This document shows, piece after piece, positions 54,336 to 64,000 of a stretch of DNA of 64,000 bases (positions within the stretch are counted from its first letter, which is position 1; every line of letters begins with the position of its first letter). The translations under genes were made by a program, and so were the position numbers. Origin of the DNA: Magnolia sinica (lineage: Eukaryota; Streptophyta; Magnoliopsida; Magnoliales; Magnoliaceae); contig NC_080582.1 in the NCBI RefSeq assembly GCF_029962835.1, positions 74,272,177-74,336,176 on the forward strand, read 5' to 3'. The notes beneath the pieces were generated by a model. That model searched no databases. It was not told where the DNA came from and saw only the letters and a list, made by a program, of their open reading frames with translations.

Positions 54336-56549
54336 GTGGTGGGCCCTATGTGGGACCCACCTCTACCTTCCTAGTGCAGCTACAGCATGTGTAACAGCTA
54401 TCTAGCTGTCCCTTTTTAACGGCAGCAAGCCCACTGGCCCCACGTTGATGTATGTATTTTACACCATTCATTGTTTGAACGCTGGGGCCTATCATGATGC
54501 ACACACTGTATCCATACCATCCAAATATTTTGAGATACCATTTTTATGGCATGAGCAAAAGGATGAGTCAGATTTAATGTTTAAGTGGACCCCACCATTT
54601 AAATAGTGGGCCGTGATATTCACAGTTCAACTTCTAAGGGCAACAGTAGTTTCCAATTTAAGTTGTTAATCATTTTCATTTCATTTATCTCTATGTTAAC
54701 TTGTGAATAGGACGGATCTCAAAAATATATGTGAGGGTGGGCCCGATCTGATATGCTTGAGGCCCATTTGATTCGGCCCATATGATTAGGCCCATTTGAT
54801 GTAACTAAGGCCCATGGGTTGAGGCCCAATTGGATGTACACAAGTCCATTACAATGTGTGACTCTACCATGGTTTGTGGAATTATGTTTATGACGGTCGT
54901 ACCTTGGGAGCAATGTTGGTTTGACGTCCACATTGTAAGGTTAATGTTGGTTAAATGTCCGCATTATAATTCTCCCCAGGGCCTAGTGTTAGGCCCATAC
55001 TTGTAGGCTGTCTAGGCCCATCTTTATTATGAACAACGTCCATCACCATATAGCATGTTTAGTATAGTTTCATGATTCATGATCGTACGCATCATATGTA
55101 TGCTTGATATGAGAAGTGACTAATCATAGCATATGCCTTCAGGCAGATTGTTTAGGGGCTCCCGGATAGGCGGTGTTGCCCTACATGGGCGCACGATACG
55201 GGCAGGATTGTTGTATGACTGGATAGTGTGATTCACACATTTGCATTATGTGATATGGTTACTGTACGCCCTAGTGACATTAGGGTCATAGCCTCCAAAG
55301 ACGTATCGTGGTTGGCAAGATTGGATACCGAAAATCTTGTTCTATATGGAGTGATATAGATATCTCTGGGTGAAAGTCCCTAAACCCTCATTGTACCAAG
55401 AAGTTGCTCCAACGTTTAAACCGATTGGGTGTATGAGCGCCGAGTGCCGATTACCAGACAGTTGCACTTTCCACTGTGTCGTGGTCGGTTGGAAGGGGGT
55501 GCAGCCTTACCCGCCTGAGAAGAGGGGGCAAAGCTAGGTTGAGTCTGATCAGCTCGAGGAATGGGTCCGCTATTGACGAGCCGAGCCCGATATTGGCAGG
55601 CGGATAGTGAGGTCTATTCCACTCACCTTATTGCGCGCGATGAGACGGTAATCTGGTTGGAGTGTACTAGACCCCGATGGTATTCCAGAGTTGAGCTGTA
55701 TTGATATGTGGACTTACATGAGGATTCGTATGCTTGAGCTTGCATCTTGCATCGCATGACCTTGGTATGGCTGACATCATTCATACCTTGCATCGCATAG
55801 CCTTGGTACCGCTAATGATATGCATGGATTTATCAGCATGTTCCGCATTACTCTGATACTGCATAACTACTATCTTGTGCACACACTTTCACCACCCTCT
55901 AAGCTTTCCATAAGCTTATGCACGACCGTTGCGTGCAGGTGACGTTGGAGCGCAGCAACGCTGAGGCAGGAGTGCTTTGCAGATCATCTGGGAGCTTTTT
56001 GTTCACTATCATTGTATTTCCCTTTATGCTTATTGTACTTGTAAAGTTTTTGATCATAGTGAAAATGTGATAGAGTTTTTGGTTGTTGTTTGTGGGTTAT
56101 GCCTTTGGTTATGCTTATTACGAATCAAACTGATGTTGAAAATCCTCCTCGTAGCATCCCAGGATCGAAACTTGGCGAATGGGCGCTGAGAGCCGAGAAT
56201 GGGGTTCTACGAAGGCTGTCGGCACCGGATTCGGTGATCGGGAATTTTGTAAGCCCGATTTCCGAGTTTGGGGCGTGACAATCATTACCTTTAAATCCCA
56301 TCCAATCCACCCTAATCCGTTCAAATTTGCCTGGGACGTGTTTGGTTCAAGGGGTTGGAAGGGATGGGAAGGTTTAATCCCCAGATTGGTTGGGCGTGCC
56401 AAACAGACTCAATATAGCAATCCCAATATATAGCAATCCGATGGATCTTAGGACAATTCACTGACAACACCATCATTACCTTGAAATCCATGCCATCCAC
56501 CCTATTACCATTCAATCCCTTCCAATCCACCCGGCCAAATGGGCCCTTA

Positions 56550-57113
56550 TTGTTTGGTGGCATAAAGTAATTGGAGGTTTCAAATCCCCTCAAAGAAGGG
56601 ATTTGAAATCCACGGTCAAAGTTTGGCTTACACATAAAATCATTTCAATGGTTGAATTGTAACATGCGTGTCGCATTACTATTATTCTATTGGGCACATG
56701 GCCCACTAATGATATTAAAAAACAATTAGATTATCAATGGCATCACCATTAATTACTTGAATATGATGATCAACACCATCCAAACATTGTCCATGTAAAT
56801 CAATGGTTAAAATCGTTGGTTAGTCACTTGGATATGATCTTGTGCTTGTGGCCCATCTGAGACTTGGAATTTCATCATTTTCAGGCAAAGCATATATTTC
56901 AGCAAGTTTGTTATAACTAGTGTGTCAAACACTACATATATCACTAATTAGAGTTATTAAGGTTGATTTAGTAACTAAATTCAAACCCCGTAAATATACC
57001 ATGCATAGCTACTTTTGGATTAAACTTATTCCCAATCCAAGTGCCAAACACAATAGGAGGATATCAAATCTAGGGGGTTTTAAATCCACACTCCCAAACC
57101 GGGCCCTTACTTT
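56550..57113. repeat. Decayed MITE-like sequence
   Basis: Left: TTTGGTGGCATAAAG and GGAGGTTTCAAATCCCCTC. Right: TTTTAAATCCACACTCCC and AAACCGGGCCCTTA. This suggests another inverted-repeat element next to the split MITE, but its ends are not secure. Confidence 0.35.
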
Positions 57114-57270
57114 TGTTTTGGATCTGTCTCATTTTTAAGATTATTCACTAATATATATGTGAGAAAACAAATGAACTAAGTAAAATTCTCACAAATAACA
57201 CCATGGCCTCACCTATTTTTCCAGAGCACACTTAGGCTGCGACACAAAACCATTCAAGTGGATGGGACCC

Positions 57271-57700
57271 TGACAATAGGGCCCACCTTGATGTATGAAT
57301 TGTATATCCACACCGTCCATCATTTTGGCCGGATTATTATATGGCATGGTCCAAAAAATGAAGCAAATATAATTTTTAGGTGAACTACTCCACAAGAAAC
57401 AATGGTCATTGGACACTCACCATTTAAAACTTCCTAAGGTCCACCCTAATGTTTATTGACCATCAAACCTACTGATGAGGTAACATAGACCTGGATGAAA
57501 GGAAAAAACAAATATCACCCTGAGAGAACTTTCATGGTCTAAAATAGGTTTTTAATGGTGGCCATTCAATGACCACTCTTTCATGTGGTGTCGTCCACTT
57601 GAAATCTGTATCTACTTCAAATTTTGCACCATGCCCTAAAATAGGCTGGCAAAAAATATGAATGCTATAGAAATACATATATTGAGGTGGGCCCGACCAT
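57271..57700. mobile_element. Palindromic MITE, degenerate
   Basis: GGGCCCACCTTGATGTATG and CACACCGTCCATCATTTTGG on the left; ATTGAGGTGGGCCCGACC on the right; CATTTTTTGGACCATGCC-type interior arms. Same family as 11999. Confidence 0.5.
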
Positions 57701-58622
57701 TAAGTTCCCATGGTGAGTGGCCGCGGACTCGCAGCCACAGTGCTCATTTCAAGGACACTGCCTGGTTGACCAGATTTTTTAATAGAGATGATTTCGTATG
57801 CTTATTTGAGGATTTCTATCCCATATGCAGGCATTTTTAACAATCTTAGCCATTCTTCATCTTGAAAATTGAATGGACCTGTCACATCTTAAAACTTTAA
57901 ATCCAAAAGTCTTAATGAATGGATGATTCTATATATTTTTTTAAATAGTTGAGTACTCACCCTTACACGTGGAATCCTCTTGCGAGATCTGAGCCGCTTA
58001 CCAAATTTGACCTATCATGTAGATGCCTGGTGTCAAGTGATAAGCCATTCTCATCATGTGGGACAATTATATGAGTGCCCACCAATCTGATGTCTCAAGT
58101 GGACCACCCCACAGGAAATGGTGGTCACTGAATGCTCTCCATTAAAAACTTATTTGGGCCCACAAAAAGTTTCAAATGGATGCATAAATTGGAAGGCTTG
58201 ATGGATACATGGATGGATGGATTAGATGCTTGGATTAATGGATGTAATGGTTTGATGTGATGGTTTGGATGGATGGTTGGATGTACAGTAAAATTTTAGT
58301 TATTATTGAAGTGATTTTTTATGGTACCGCATGCTTTTAGGTTTTCCTTAAATAAGAACTTATTATGCATGCATTCCTTTTATATTTTTTATTTCTAAAA
58401 TGCAAATATGTGTATTTAAGTATCTCTTGAAGTTTCACTAAAAAATTATACCATTTTGTCCAAGTTTCTCTTGCATTTCCAGTTATTAGCTATATTATGT
58501 GCAATAACGATATTATATCTTTATCTCCAGCTAGCAAAACTTGCAGCGATACCGACAACTCGAATACTGACTAATGCCAAGTGTTTTCACGATGGCTACT
58601 CCCGGTGAATGGCTAGGATCTC
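57701..58622. other. Intergenic with repeat fragments
   Basis: A fragment of the same MITE family lies at about 58025-58165. A GGATGGAT-rich low-complexity stretch follows at 58175-58285. No gene. Confidence 0.45.
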
Positions 58623-58627
58623 GTGCA

Positions 58628-59173
58628 TGTTGGGGATTTGTGCTGCAGAATCACACAAATCTAGATCTAGGATAGCAATCCAATAACGTCAAGCAATCAC
58701 AAGAGAACACAAAGATTTAACGTGGAAATCCATTATGAAATAAAAATTACAAGAAATCCACTATGAAATAAAAATTACAAGAGAGAAGACTTACCTAATT
58801 CGAACAACCTCGAATCTCAACCTTGCTATACCCTTTGATAACCCTAAAACTCTTTAGGAATCCTTGGAAAACTTTTAAAAAGCTTTAGAATCACTTAGAA
58901 TAGCCCTAGAGACCCATATTTATAGTTTAGGAAACTTCCCTTTCGCACCCTTGTGAAACTACTTCAAATTTTCGCAGTCCGCACAAGATCTGGACTCGCA
59001 TTTGCGTAACCTTGACTGGTCGAGCCATCCCCTCTACTGGTTGAGCGGCCTGGACACTAAAAATTATAAGACGCTAGACTTTGAGTTGAGCAATCCTCGA
59101 CTAGTCGAGATGCCCACTCGATCGGTCAAGCGACCCGAAAAAAAACTGTCAGATTGTAAGACATCTAACAACA
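58628..59173 (-). repeat. 3' LTR of the copia element
   Basis: 546 bp, TGTTGGGGATTTGTGC to TAACAACA on plus. Compared with the 5' LTR it lacks an AAAACCACGCACAAAG stretch, has a tandem duplication of CCACTATGAAATAAAAATT, and has lost two CTCGAC-type units. Confidence 0.88.
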
Positions 59174-59539
59174 ATCTCTACCATGCCTTCAATCTTCAAC
59201 CATATAGCTTATTGACCTCTTCTCTTATCTCTGCATCATATTATAGCTCTTCGTGCACACTCCGTCTTTCTTTTCCACTATCGCCAAGCCCAGAAAAGTT
59301 GCACAGAACTTGAACTTCTCTTAAGGAACGATTTTGGTGAGCATGTTCGCCAAATCTGAATCCGCATACCCAACCAACTTTATTTCTGTCTTCTCCAAAG
59401 GTAAAGATGTACTCTTTTTACCATTTCACAGCTACCCAATATTACTTGCCGGGGTACTTGCTCATAACACTGATAGCCCATGAAATAATCGGTCTAATCC
59501 AGACCATGGCATATATTATCAACCGCATTCGAATAAGCC

Positions 59540-60300
59540 TCATGAGATATCTTGCTTTTCCTCATCTATTTTGTGACATGTCCTGAGGAAAACTTGAGGA
59601 GAGACACGTAAGGAACGCTCTCTGGCTTTAACTGCCCCATCACATCCTTGATCAATACCTACACATAAGCTTTTCCTCCTGTGATTACCAAAACCTAATC
59701 CTCCTTCAGTCTTAATGCCGAGAACAATCTTTGCAGCCCCCCGATCCTTCATCCTGAATGTCCCACTTAGTTTTCAGTGCATTGATTTCAGACATGTCAT
59801 AATTGGTGATCTACATGTCATCAATTCCTGACTTACCATGAAGGAATTAAACCATTGCCTAGGCGACAGGTCGAACCACGATCTCCTATAAAGTCTTTTC
59901 TCAGCCCCTTTAACTTCGAACTGCTCTGGTTGCTTCATGTAGATCTGCTCTTCTAATTTCTCTTACAGAAGTGCAGACTCCACATCCATCCTTCCAGCTC
60001 AAGATCACATTGGCCAACCAGTGCCAATCATGGATTTAATAGACACCTGCTATACCGTCGGCGCGAATATCTTTGAGAAGTCGATCCTTTCTCTCTGAGC
60101 ATAACCCTTCGCTACCAACCTCGTCCTATATCTATGTTGTATCCTCCTGAAGATCCACATGCATCCAACCGCTCTCCGGCCCACTGAAAGCTTCACCCGC
60201 TCCCATATGTTGGTCTAGTACAACGAATCTATCACATCGCCTATAGTCACCTTTCACTTCTCAGAACAGGCTCACCTAGAGTCATCTGAATAGAAGATGA
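59540..60300 (-). pseudogene. Copia reverse-transcriptase remnant
   Basis: Minus-strand blocks include LVAKGYAQRERIDFSKIF (about 60080), EEQIYMKQPEQFEV (about 59935) and a downstream KDRGAAKIVLGIKTEGG (about 59740). Several stops break them, and the segment that should hold the catalytic YVDD motif is absent. Not functional. Confidence 0.7.
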
Positions 60301-60457
60301 ATCCCATGCGATATTGAAGTCATCCATGTACCCTGCCGATATCCTGCAATCATGCCGTGTGATTCTTCTTAAATGTGATTGCTCCGCCTGCTTTGTATCC
60401 CTGTCCGCACGTCTCAGCCTTCTTGCCCTGCCTGCTCATGTGGCCATGCCCAACATG

Positions 60458-61712
60458 CTACACACGTGCAGATGTGGAATCCGCTACATCCTCTGTAGCT
60501 CCACCTTTTGAAATGCTCTCGATCAACCTATACAAGTTACCGAGTCGTTGCGTTTTCATGATTACCCGTGCCCCCTTGGATACTTTAAGAGCACCATCAA
60601 TACCTGTGTACTTGCATCCTTTTACCTCAAGTACACCAAGAGAAATCAGATGCTGCTTTAAATCAGGAACGTGCCTGACATCATTCAAGGTACGCTCCAC
60701 CCCATCAAACATCTGATATGCACCGTACCAACAGCCACAACATTACAAGCAATATCATTGCCCATAAATACTTGTCCACCATCGCACTCCCTGTAGTTGG
60801 TGAACCAACTTCGATGAGGAGTCATGTGAAAAGATGCTCCTGTGTCTAGCATCCACTCGTCCTTACGATCATCGTATGACCGCCTAATAGTAGACACGGA
60901 CAAAACATTACCATCACATCCACTCGATCCATCTGACGTGGCAGCATTGGCCTCCCTATACGAAGCCTTATAATCTTCTCTCTTAGATTTATGATTTTCA
61001 TAATCCTTTTTCACATGTCCTTCTATTCCACAATTCCAGCATTTTACCTTTCCTTTGCCCTTACCCCTGGATTTGGATGTAGAACCTGAAGAACTAGTAC
61101 CTTATTCAGAATTCCTACCCCTTATAAGCAGTGCCTCAGAAGATATCCTCATGTCGACCTTAAGCTTTCTCATAGCCTTCCCTTGAAGGGCCGAGATAAC
61201 GGTATCAATACTTAGGGTTTTATTCGTGGAGCACATTGTATCCTTGAACGACTCATAAAATGCCGGGAGAGAATTCAGCAACATATATGCTTGTTCTTCA
61301 TCTTTCATCACTTCCTCCATATCCAGCAATTTACAAACCAATTTATTAAAGTTGCTGATATGAGCCTCCAGATCTCCACCCTCTACCATCTTGAAGTTAT
61401 ACCACTGCCGCTTCAAGTGTAGACAATTTTTAGAGAATTTTTTTCATAGACATCCTCTAACTTCGCTCATAACTTAGCCACAATTTTCTCTCTCATGACG
61501 TTGTAGAGAACCTCATCCGTGAGACATAAACAGATCGATGATAAAGCCTTCTTATCAAGAATATTCTAATCATCATCAGTCATAGCAGACTTCCGCCCCT
61601 CAAGAGCACCATATTCACCTTGCTTGATTAAGGAACTGATCATCTTGATCTTCCATAATTCAAAATTATTTTTCCCTGAGTATCTCTCAATATCATACCT
61701 AGTACTTGCCAT
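60458..61712 (-). pseudogene. Copia gag, zinc knuckle and protease, broken
   Basis: The ATG at 61712 begins MASTRYDIERYSGKNNFEL, typical copia Gag. A stop follows near 61566, and a reading change at about 61430 precedes the UBN2-like KRQWYNFKMVEGGDLEAHI block (61416-61102). A CCHC knuckle (CWNCGIEGHVKKD) spans about 61000-61040. The protease signature WMLDTGASFHMTPHR lies near 60850. The frame at 60458-60712 (VRHVPDLKQHLISLG) is the region between protease and integrase. The integrase core is not recognisable further left. Confidence 0.8.
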
Positions 61713-61753
61713 TATTACTAATTCTGCAGATTCGGATCTGTACCCCAACAATT

Positions 61754-61765
61754 GCTCCGATACCA
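61754..61765 (-). promoter_or_regulatory. Primer-binding site of the copia element
   Basis: TGGTATCGGAGC on minus, two bases from the LTR end. It differs at one base from the standard initiator tRNA-Met complement. Confidence 0.8.
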
Positions 61766-61767
61766 CT

Positions 61768-62364
61768 TGTTGGGGATTTGTGCGCGGAATCACATAGATC
61801 TAGATCTAGGATAGTGATCCAATAACGTCAAGCAATCACAAGAGAACACAAAGATTTAACGTGGAAAACCGTTGCGGGAAAAAAAACCACGCACAAAGCG
61901 ACAGAAATCCACTATGAAATAAAAATTACAAGAGAGAGAACTTACCTGATTCGAATAACCTCGAATCTCATCCTTGTTACACTCTTTGATAACCCTAGAA
62001 CCCTTTAGGAACTCTTGAAAAACTTTTAGAAAGCTTTAGAATCACTTAGAATAGCCTAGGGACCCCTATTTATAGTTTAGGAAACTTCCCTTTCGCACCC
62101 TTGCAAAACTGCCTCAGATTTCTGCAGTCCGCACAAGATTCAAACTTGCATCTGCGTAACCTCGACTGATCGAGGGACCCTCTCGACCGGTCAAGCCATC
62201 CCCTCGATTGGTCGAGCGGCCCGGACACCAAAAATCATAAGACGCTGGACTTTGAGTCGAGCAATCCTCAACTAATCGGGATGCCCACTCGACCGGTCGA
62301 GCCGGGCCCTCGACCAGTCGAGCGGCCTAAAAAAAACTGTCAGATTGTAAGGCATGTGACAACA
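61768..62364 (-). repeat. 5' LTR of the copia element
   Basis: 597 bp, TGTTGGGGATTTGTGC to GTGACAACA on plus. On minus it has the TATA-like CTATAAATAGGGG. Repeated CTCGAC-GGTCGAG palindromes fill 62160-62330, including a perfect 14-bp one at 62288-62301. Confidence 0.88.
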
Positions 62365-62369
62365 GTGCA

Positions 62370-63792
62370 TATGTGCCACTTTTGGCATGTAATGCTGGAA
62401 ATTGCCTCTTTAATCTATCCTGGCAGCAATTGCTTGGCATTTCCTCTCAGTTTGTTTTTATTTTTTCTAAAGATGGTGAATGTAGCAGGGAGAATATCAT
62501 TTCAGCGATGCAACCTTGGCTGCAAATGAGTAAGTGGCAAAGCTCATAAACAAAGATGCCAAAAGCTATGGTGAGTACCATTTATATACAAGATATCTGT
62601 TGAAGATAACAGATCTTTTCTGCTCCATTGAGAATTTCCTCTTAGAAAACAACATCCTTTATGCATATGCACACATGTAGAAGCATAACCATAAGATATT
62701 GCGTGTTCTGTAGTCCAAGATGTGTTTGGATGCTTGATAGAATTAAATTACAATAATTCAATTCAAACGAAGTGGATATGACCAAAGTGGGATTGGCATC
62801 TTTTATGCACATCCATGCCCGAATATGTACATATGTACATATTTATAAGCAGAACTGTGAAATTTTGCACACTCTGTAGTTTAAGTTGTGTTTGGATGCT
62901 CAATTGAATTCAATTGCAATATTTCAATTTCAACAAAGTGGAAATGACCAAAGCGAGATTAGCATCTTATATGCACGTAGGTATGTATGTATGTTTGTGG
63001 AACAGAACTATGAGAGAGCTGTGTTTGGATTCTCAACTAAATTGAATTGTAATATTCCAATTCTAACAAAGTGGAAATGACTGAAGTGAGATTAGCCCCA
63101 ATCCAATCATAACGAGGAGATAGCTCTCAGTTATGAAAATTTGATCATTCAGAGCCATCACAACCACATGGATTTGCAATCAGGGGTCTGTTTGTCCACC
63201 CCGCATACATGTGTGAGGTCCAAGCTCTCCATTAGCTGGGCCACAATCATTAGATTGTCTGGCTCTAAAATTAGGCGGCGGCATCACTCTTTGAGTGGAC
63301 CACTGGCTAGAAACAAAGCTGCCCATTTGCTTGTAAACCGTGGCCAGCCTAAGTAACGAACAGCCTGATTTTAGGCCAGAAGATCTAAACAATGAGCCCA
63401 CTTGATGGAAAGCTTGAATCTCACAAACAAGTGCAATATAGGCAGATGTTATTGAATTAGATGAGCAGGGCTCTACCAGCATGTGGGCTCAACAAACCTC
63501 CTTATCAGGCTCAGTTTAAAAATTCAACTAGATGAGCAGGGCTCTTGCCCATTTAGTTTCTTCTAGCTAACCCACCTTTATTTTGTATCAGTGTGTCTAT
63601 CGTCTTCGTCGGTCCCATAAAAAGATAACAATTCGAAGTATACTAGCCTAAAAGAGACTAAATTGAATAGGTGGTGTGCAAAGACATACGATCCATTCTT
63701 TTATATTACTTATTTCTGGTGCAATCATGGGTTACCACACGTATTGTATCCCTATTAGATTTTTTTAAGAGAAACATTTTATACTCTGGCAG
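62370..63792. other. Intergenic or intronic sequence with tandem repeats
   Basis: Splice-like sites occur (acceptor TTTTTTCTAAAG before 62473, donor GTAAGTGG at 62531, donor GTGAGTACC near 62571), but no convincing exon frame was found. The tandem repeat at 62721 is listed separately. The rest is unremarkable. Confidence 0.35.
62721..63092 (+). repeat. Three-copy tandem repeat
   Basis: Copies start with TGTGTTTGGAT at 62721, 62887 and 63020 (periods 166 and 133 bp). Each holds an AATTGAATTcAATT-like palindromic core and AAAGTGGAAATGACC-type DNA. Length differences come from a variable TATGCAC/TATGTATG insert. Confidence 0.8.
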
Positions 63793-63906
63793 GGTGTGAT
63801 GAATGATAAGCAGGCACCAAGAAATTGCATTCGTGTCAAATTGAGCCAGTTAAAATATGGTCATTCATCAAGAACAATAAATTACTGTGGGAGAGATGTG
63901 CAACAG
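63793..63906 (+). CDS. Putative isolated internal exon of an unidentified gene
   Basis: A 114-nt open stretch of 38 codons lies between a T-rich acceptor (TTATACTCTGGCAG) and the donor GTAATGG. It reads GVMNDKQAPRNCIRVKLSQL and then KYGHSSRTINYCGRDVQQ. The composition looks coding, unlike the AT-rich flanks, and both splice borders are in phase 0. I do not recognise the protein family. If real, the gene continues past the right edge on plus. Confidence 0.4.
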
Positions 63907-64000
63907 GTAATGGATTTATTTTAATTTGAAATGTTGTTTCAATTTTGATTTATATGTGGAATACATTGGGTTTTTAGATTTTCAGTAATTGGTATTTTTT

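Larger units (their letters stand above)
52143..56280 (+). repeat. 4138-bp solo LTR with perfect 5-bp target duplication
   Basis: Starts TGTAAGCCCCGTATCC and ends GTTTGGGGCGTGACA, flanked by ATCAT at 52138-52142 and 56281-56285. There is no primer site, gag or second LTR, so recombination between two LTRs has probably left one. A promoter-like TTTATAACCCTC (52639-52650) on plus follows a CT-rich tract, and a long pyrimidine-rich leader comes after it. The interior holds MITE fragments (GTGGCCCAC near 53470, GGGCCCCACCATGATGTATA at 53880, GGCCCCACGTTGATG at 54437), an AT-rich tandem region and a GC-balanced 3' third. No protein is encoded. Confidence 0.85.
52001..56546. mobile_element. Harbinger-like MITE split by a solo LTR
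   Basis: Termini GGGCCCATTTGGTCGGGTGG and CCACCCGGCCAAATGGGCCC match over about 33 bp with one or two differences, flanked by TTA at 51998-52000 and 56547-56549. Without the LTR and one copy of its duplication the element is about 403 bp. A TTA duplication with GGGCCCATTTGG-type ends fits PIF/Harbinger. Confidence 0.8.
58628..62364 (-). mobile_element. Ty1/copia retrotransposon, internally deleted
   Basis: Two LTRs (58628-59173 and 61768-62364) in direct orientation enclose minus-strand gag, zinc knuckle, protease and reverse-transcriptase remnants. GTGCA flanks both sides (58623-58627 and 62365-62369), a perfect 5-bp duplication. Total length is 3737 bp against about 5 kb for intact copia elements. 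Most of the integrase and parts of the reverse transcriptase are missing or scrambled. The LTRs differ by many substitutions and several indels, so the insertion is not recent. Confidence 0.9.

Noticed and set aside
54089..54405. Tyr/Ile-rich plus-strand ORFs resembling membrane proteins
   Set aside because: They are translations of a TATA-rich tandem stretch inside the solo LTR.
1..64000. CRISPR array, bacterial operon, rRNA or organelle insertion
   Set aside because: No regularly spaced short repeats with unique spacers, no prokaryotic gene layout and no rRNA- or organelle-like stretch was seen.

Overview
This is a window of nuclear DNA from a flowering plant. It is AT-rich and dominated by transposable elements, with one recognisable intact host gene: the regulatory kinase-like subunit VPS15 of the VPS34 class III phosphatidylinositol 3-kinase complex. 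VPS15 lies on the minus strand, with its start codon at 48206 and its stop at 24358. I could place 12 exons with GT-AG introns. They join into one uninterrupted 1561-residue frame (4686 nt including the stop). The dispersed GGGCCCACC / CACCGTCCATCC repeats are ones I associate from memory with magnoliid genomes; that lineage guess is an inference.

Layout. 1-10333: nested LTR retrotransposon debris. It holds the 5' half of a minus-strand Ty3/gypsy element (protease and gag at the left edge, an extra ORF, leader, primer-binding site and a 3.1-kb LTR), which abuts an inverted partial LTR of the same family and then a third, related LTR fragment. 10334-24255: intergenic DNA with two hAT-type non-autonomous elements, foldback MITEs, one solo-LTR-like copia fragment and simple repeats. 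24256-48206: VPS15. Introns 5 (4.0 kb), 6 (10.7 kb) and 11 (2.3 kb) carry the insertions: an L1-type LINE with a 19-bp target duplication inside a hAT-like element, a second LINE 3' end, a decayed reverse-transcriptase pseudogene, four copies of a SINE-like composite repeat and several MITEs. 48207-52000: VPS15 upstream region with a hAT MITE about 410 bp before the ATG, an (AG)20 tract and more MITEs. 52001-56546: a Harbinger-like MITE split by a 4138-bp solo LTR with a perfect 5-bp target duplication. 58628-62364: an internally deleted minus-strand Ty1/copia element with both LTRs and a perfect 5-bp target duplication. 62370-64000: tandem repeats and one isolated exon-like segment, possibly the start of another plus-strand gene.

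No operon, CRISPR array, tRNA or rRNA gene is visible. I found no convincing new cellular system. The most unusual items are the extra ORF and duplicated palindromes in the gypsy leader, the very long solo LTR nested in a MITE, the tRNA-like composite repeat that keeps landing in intron 6, and the conserved palindromic CTCGACNGGTCGAG motifs of the copia LTRs.
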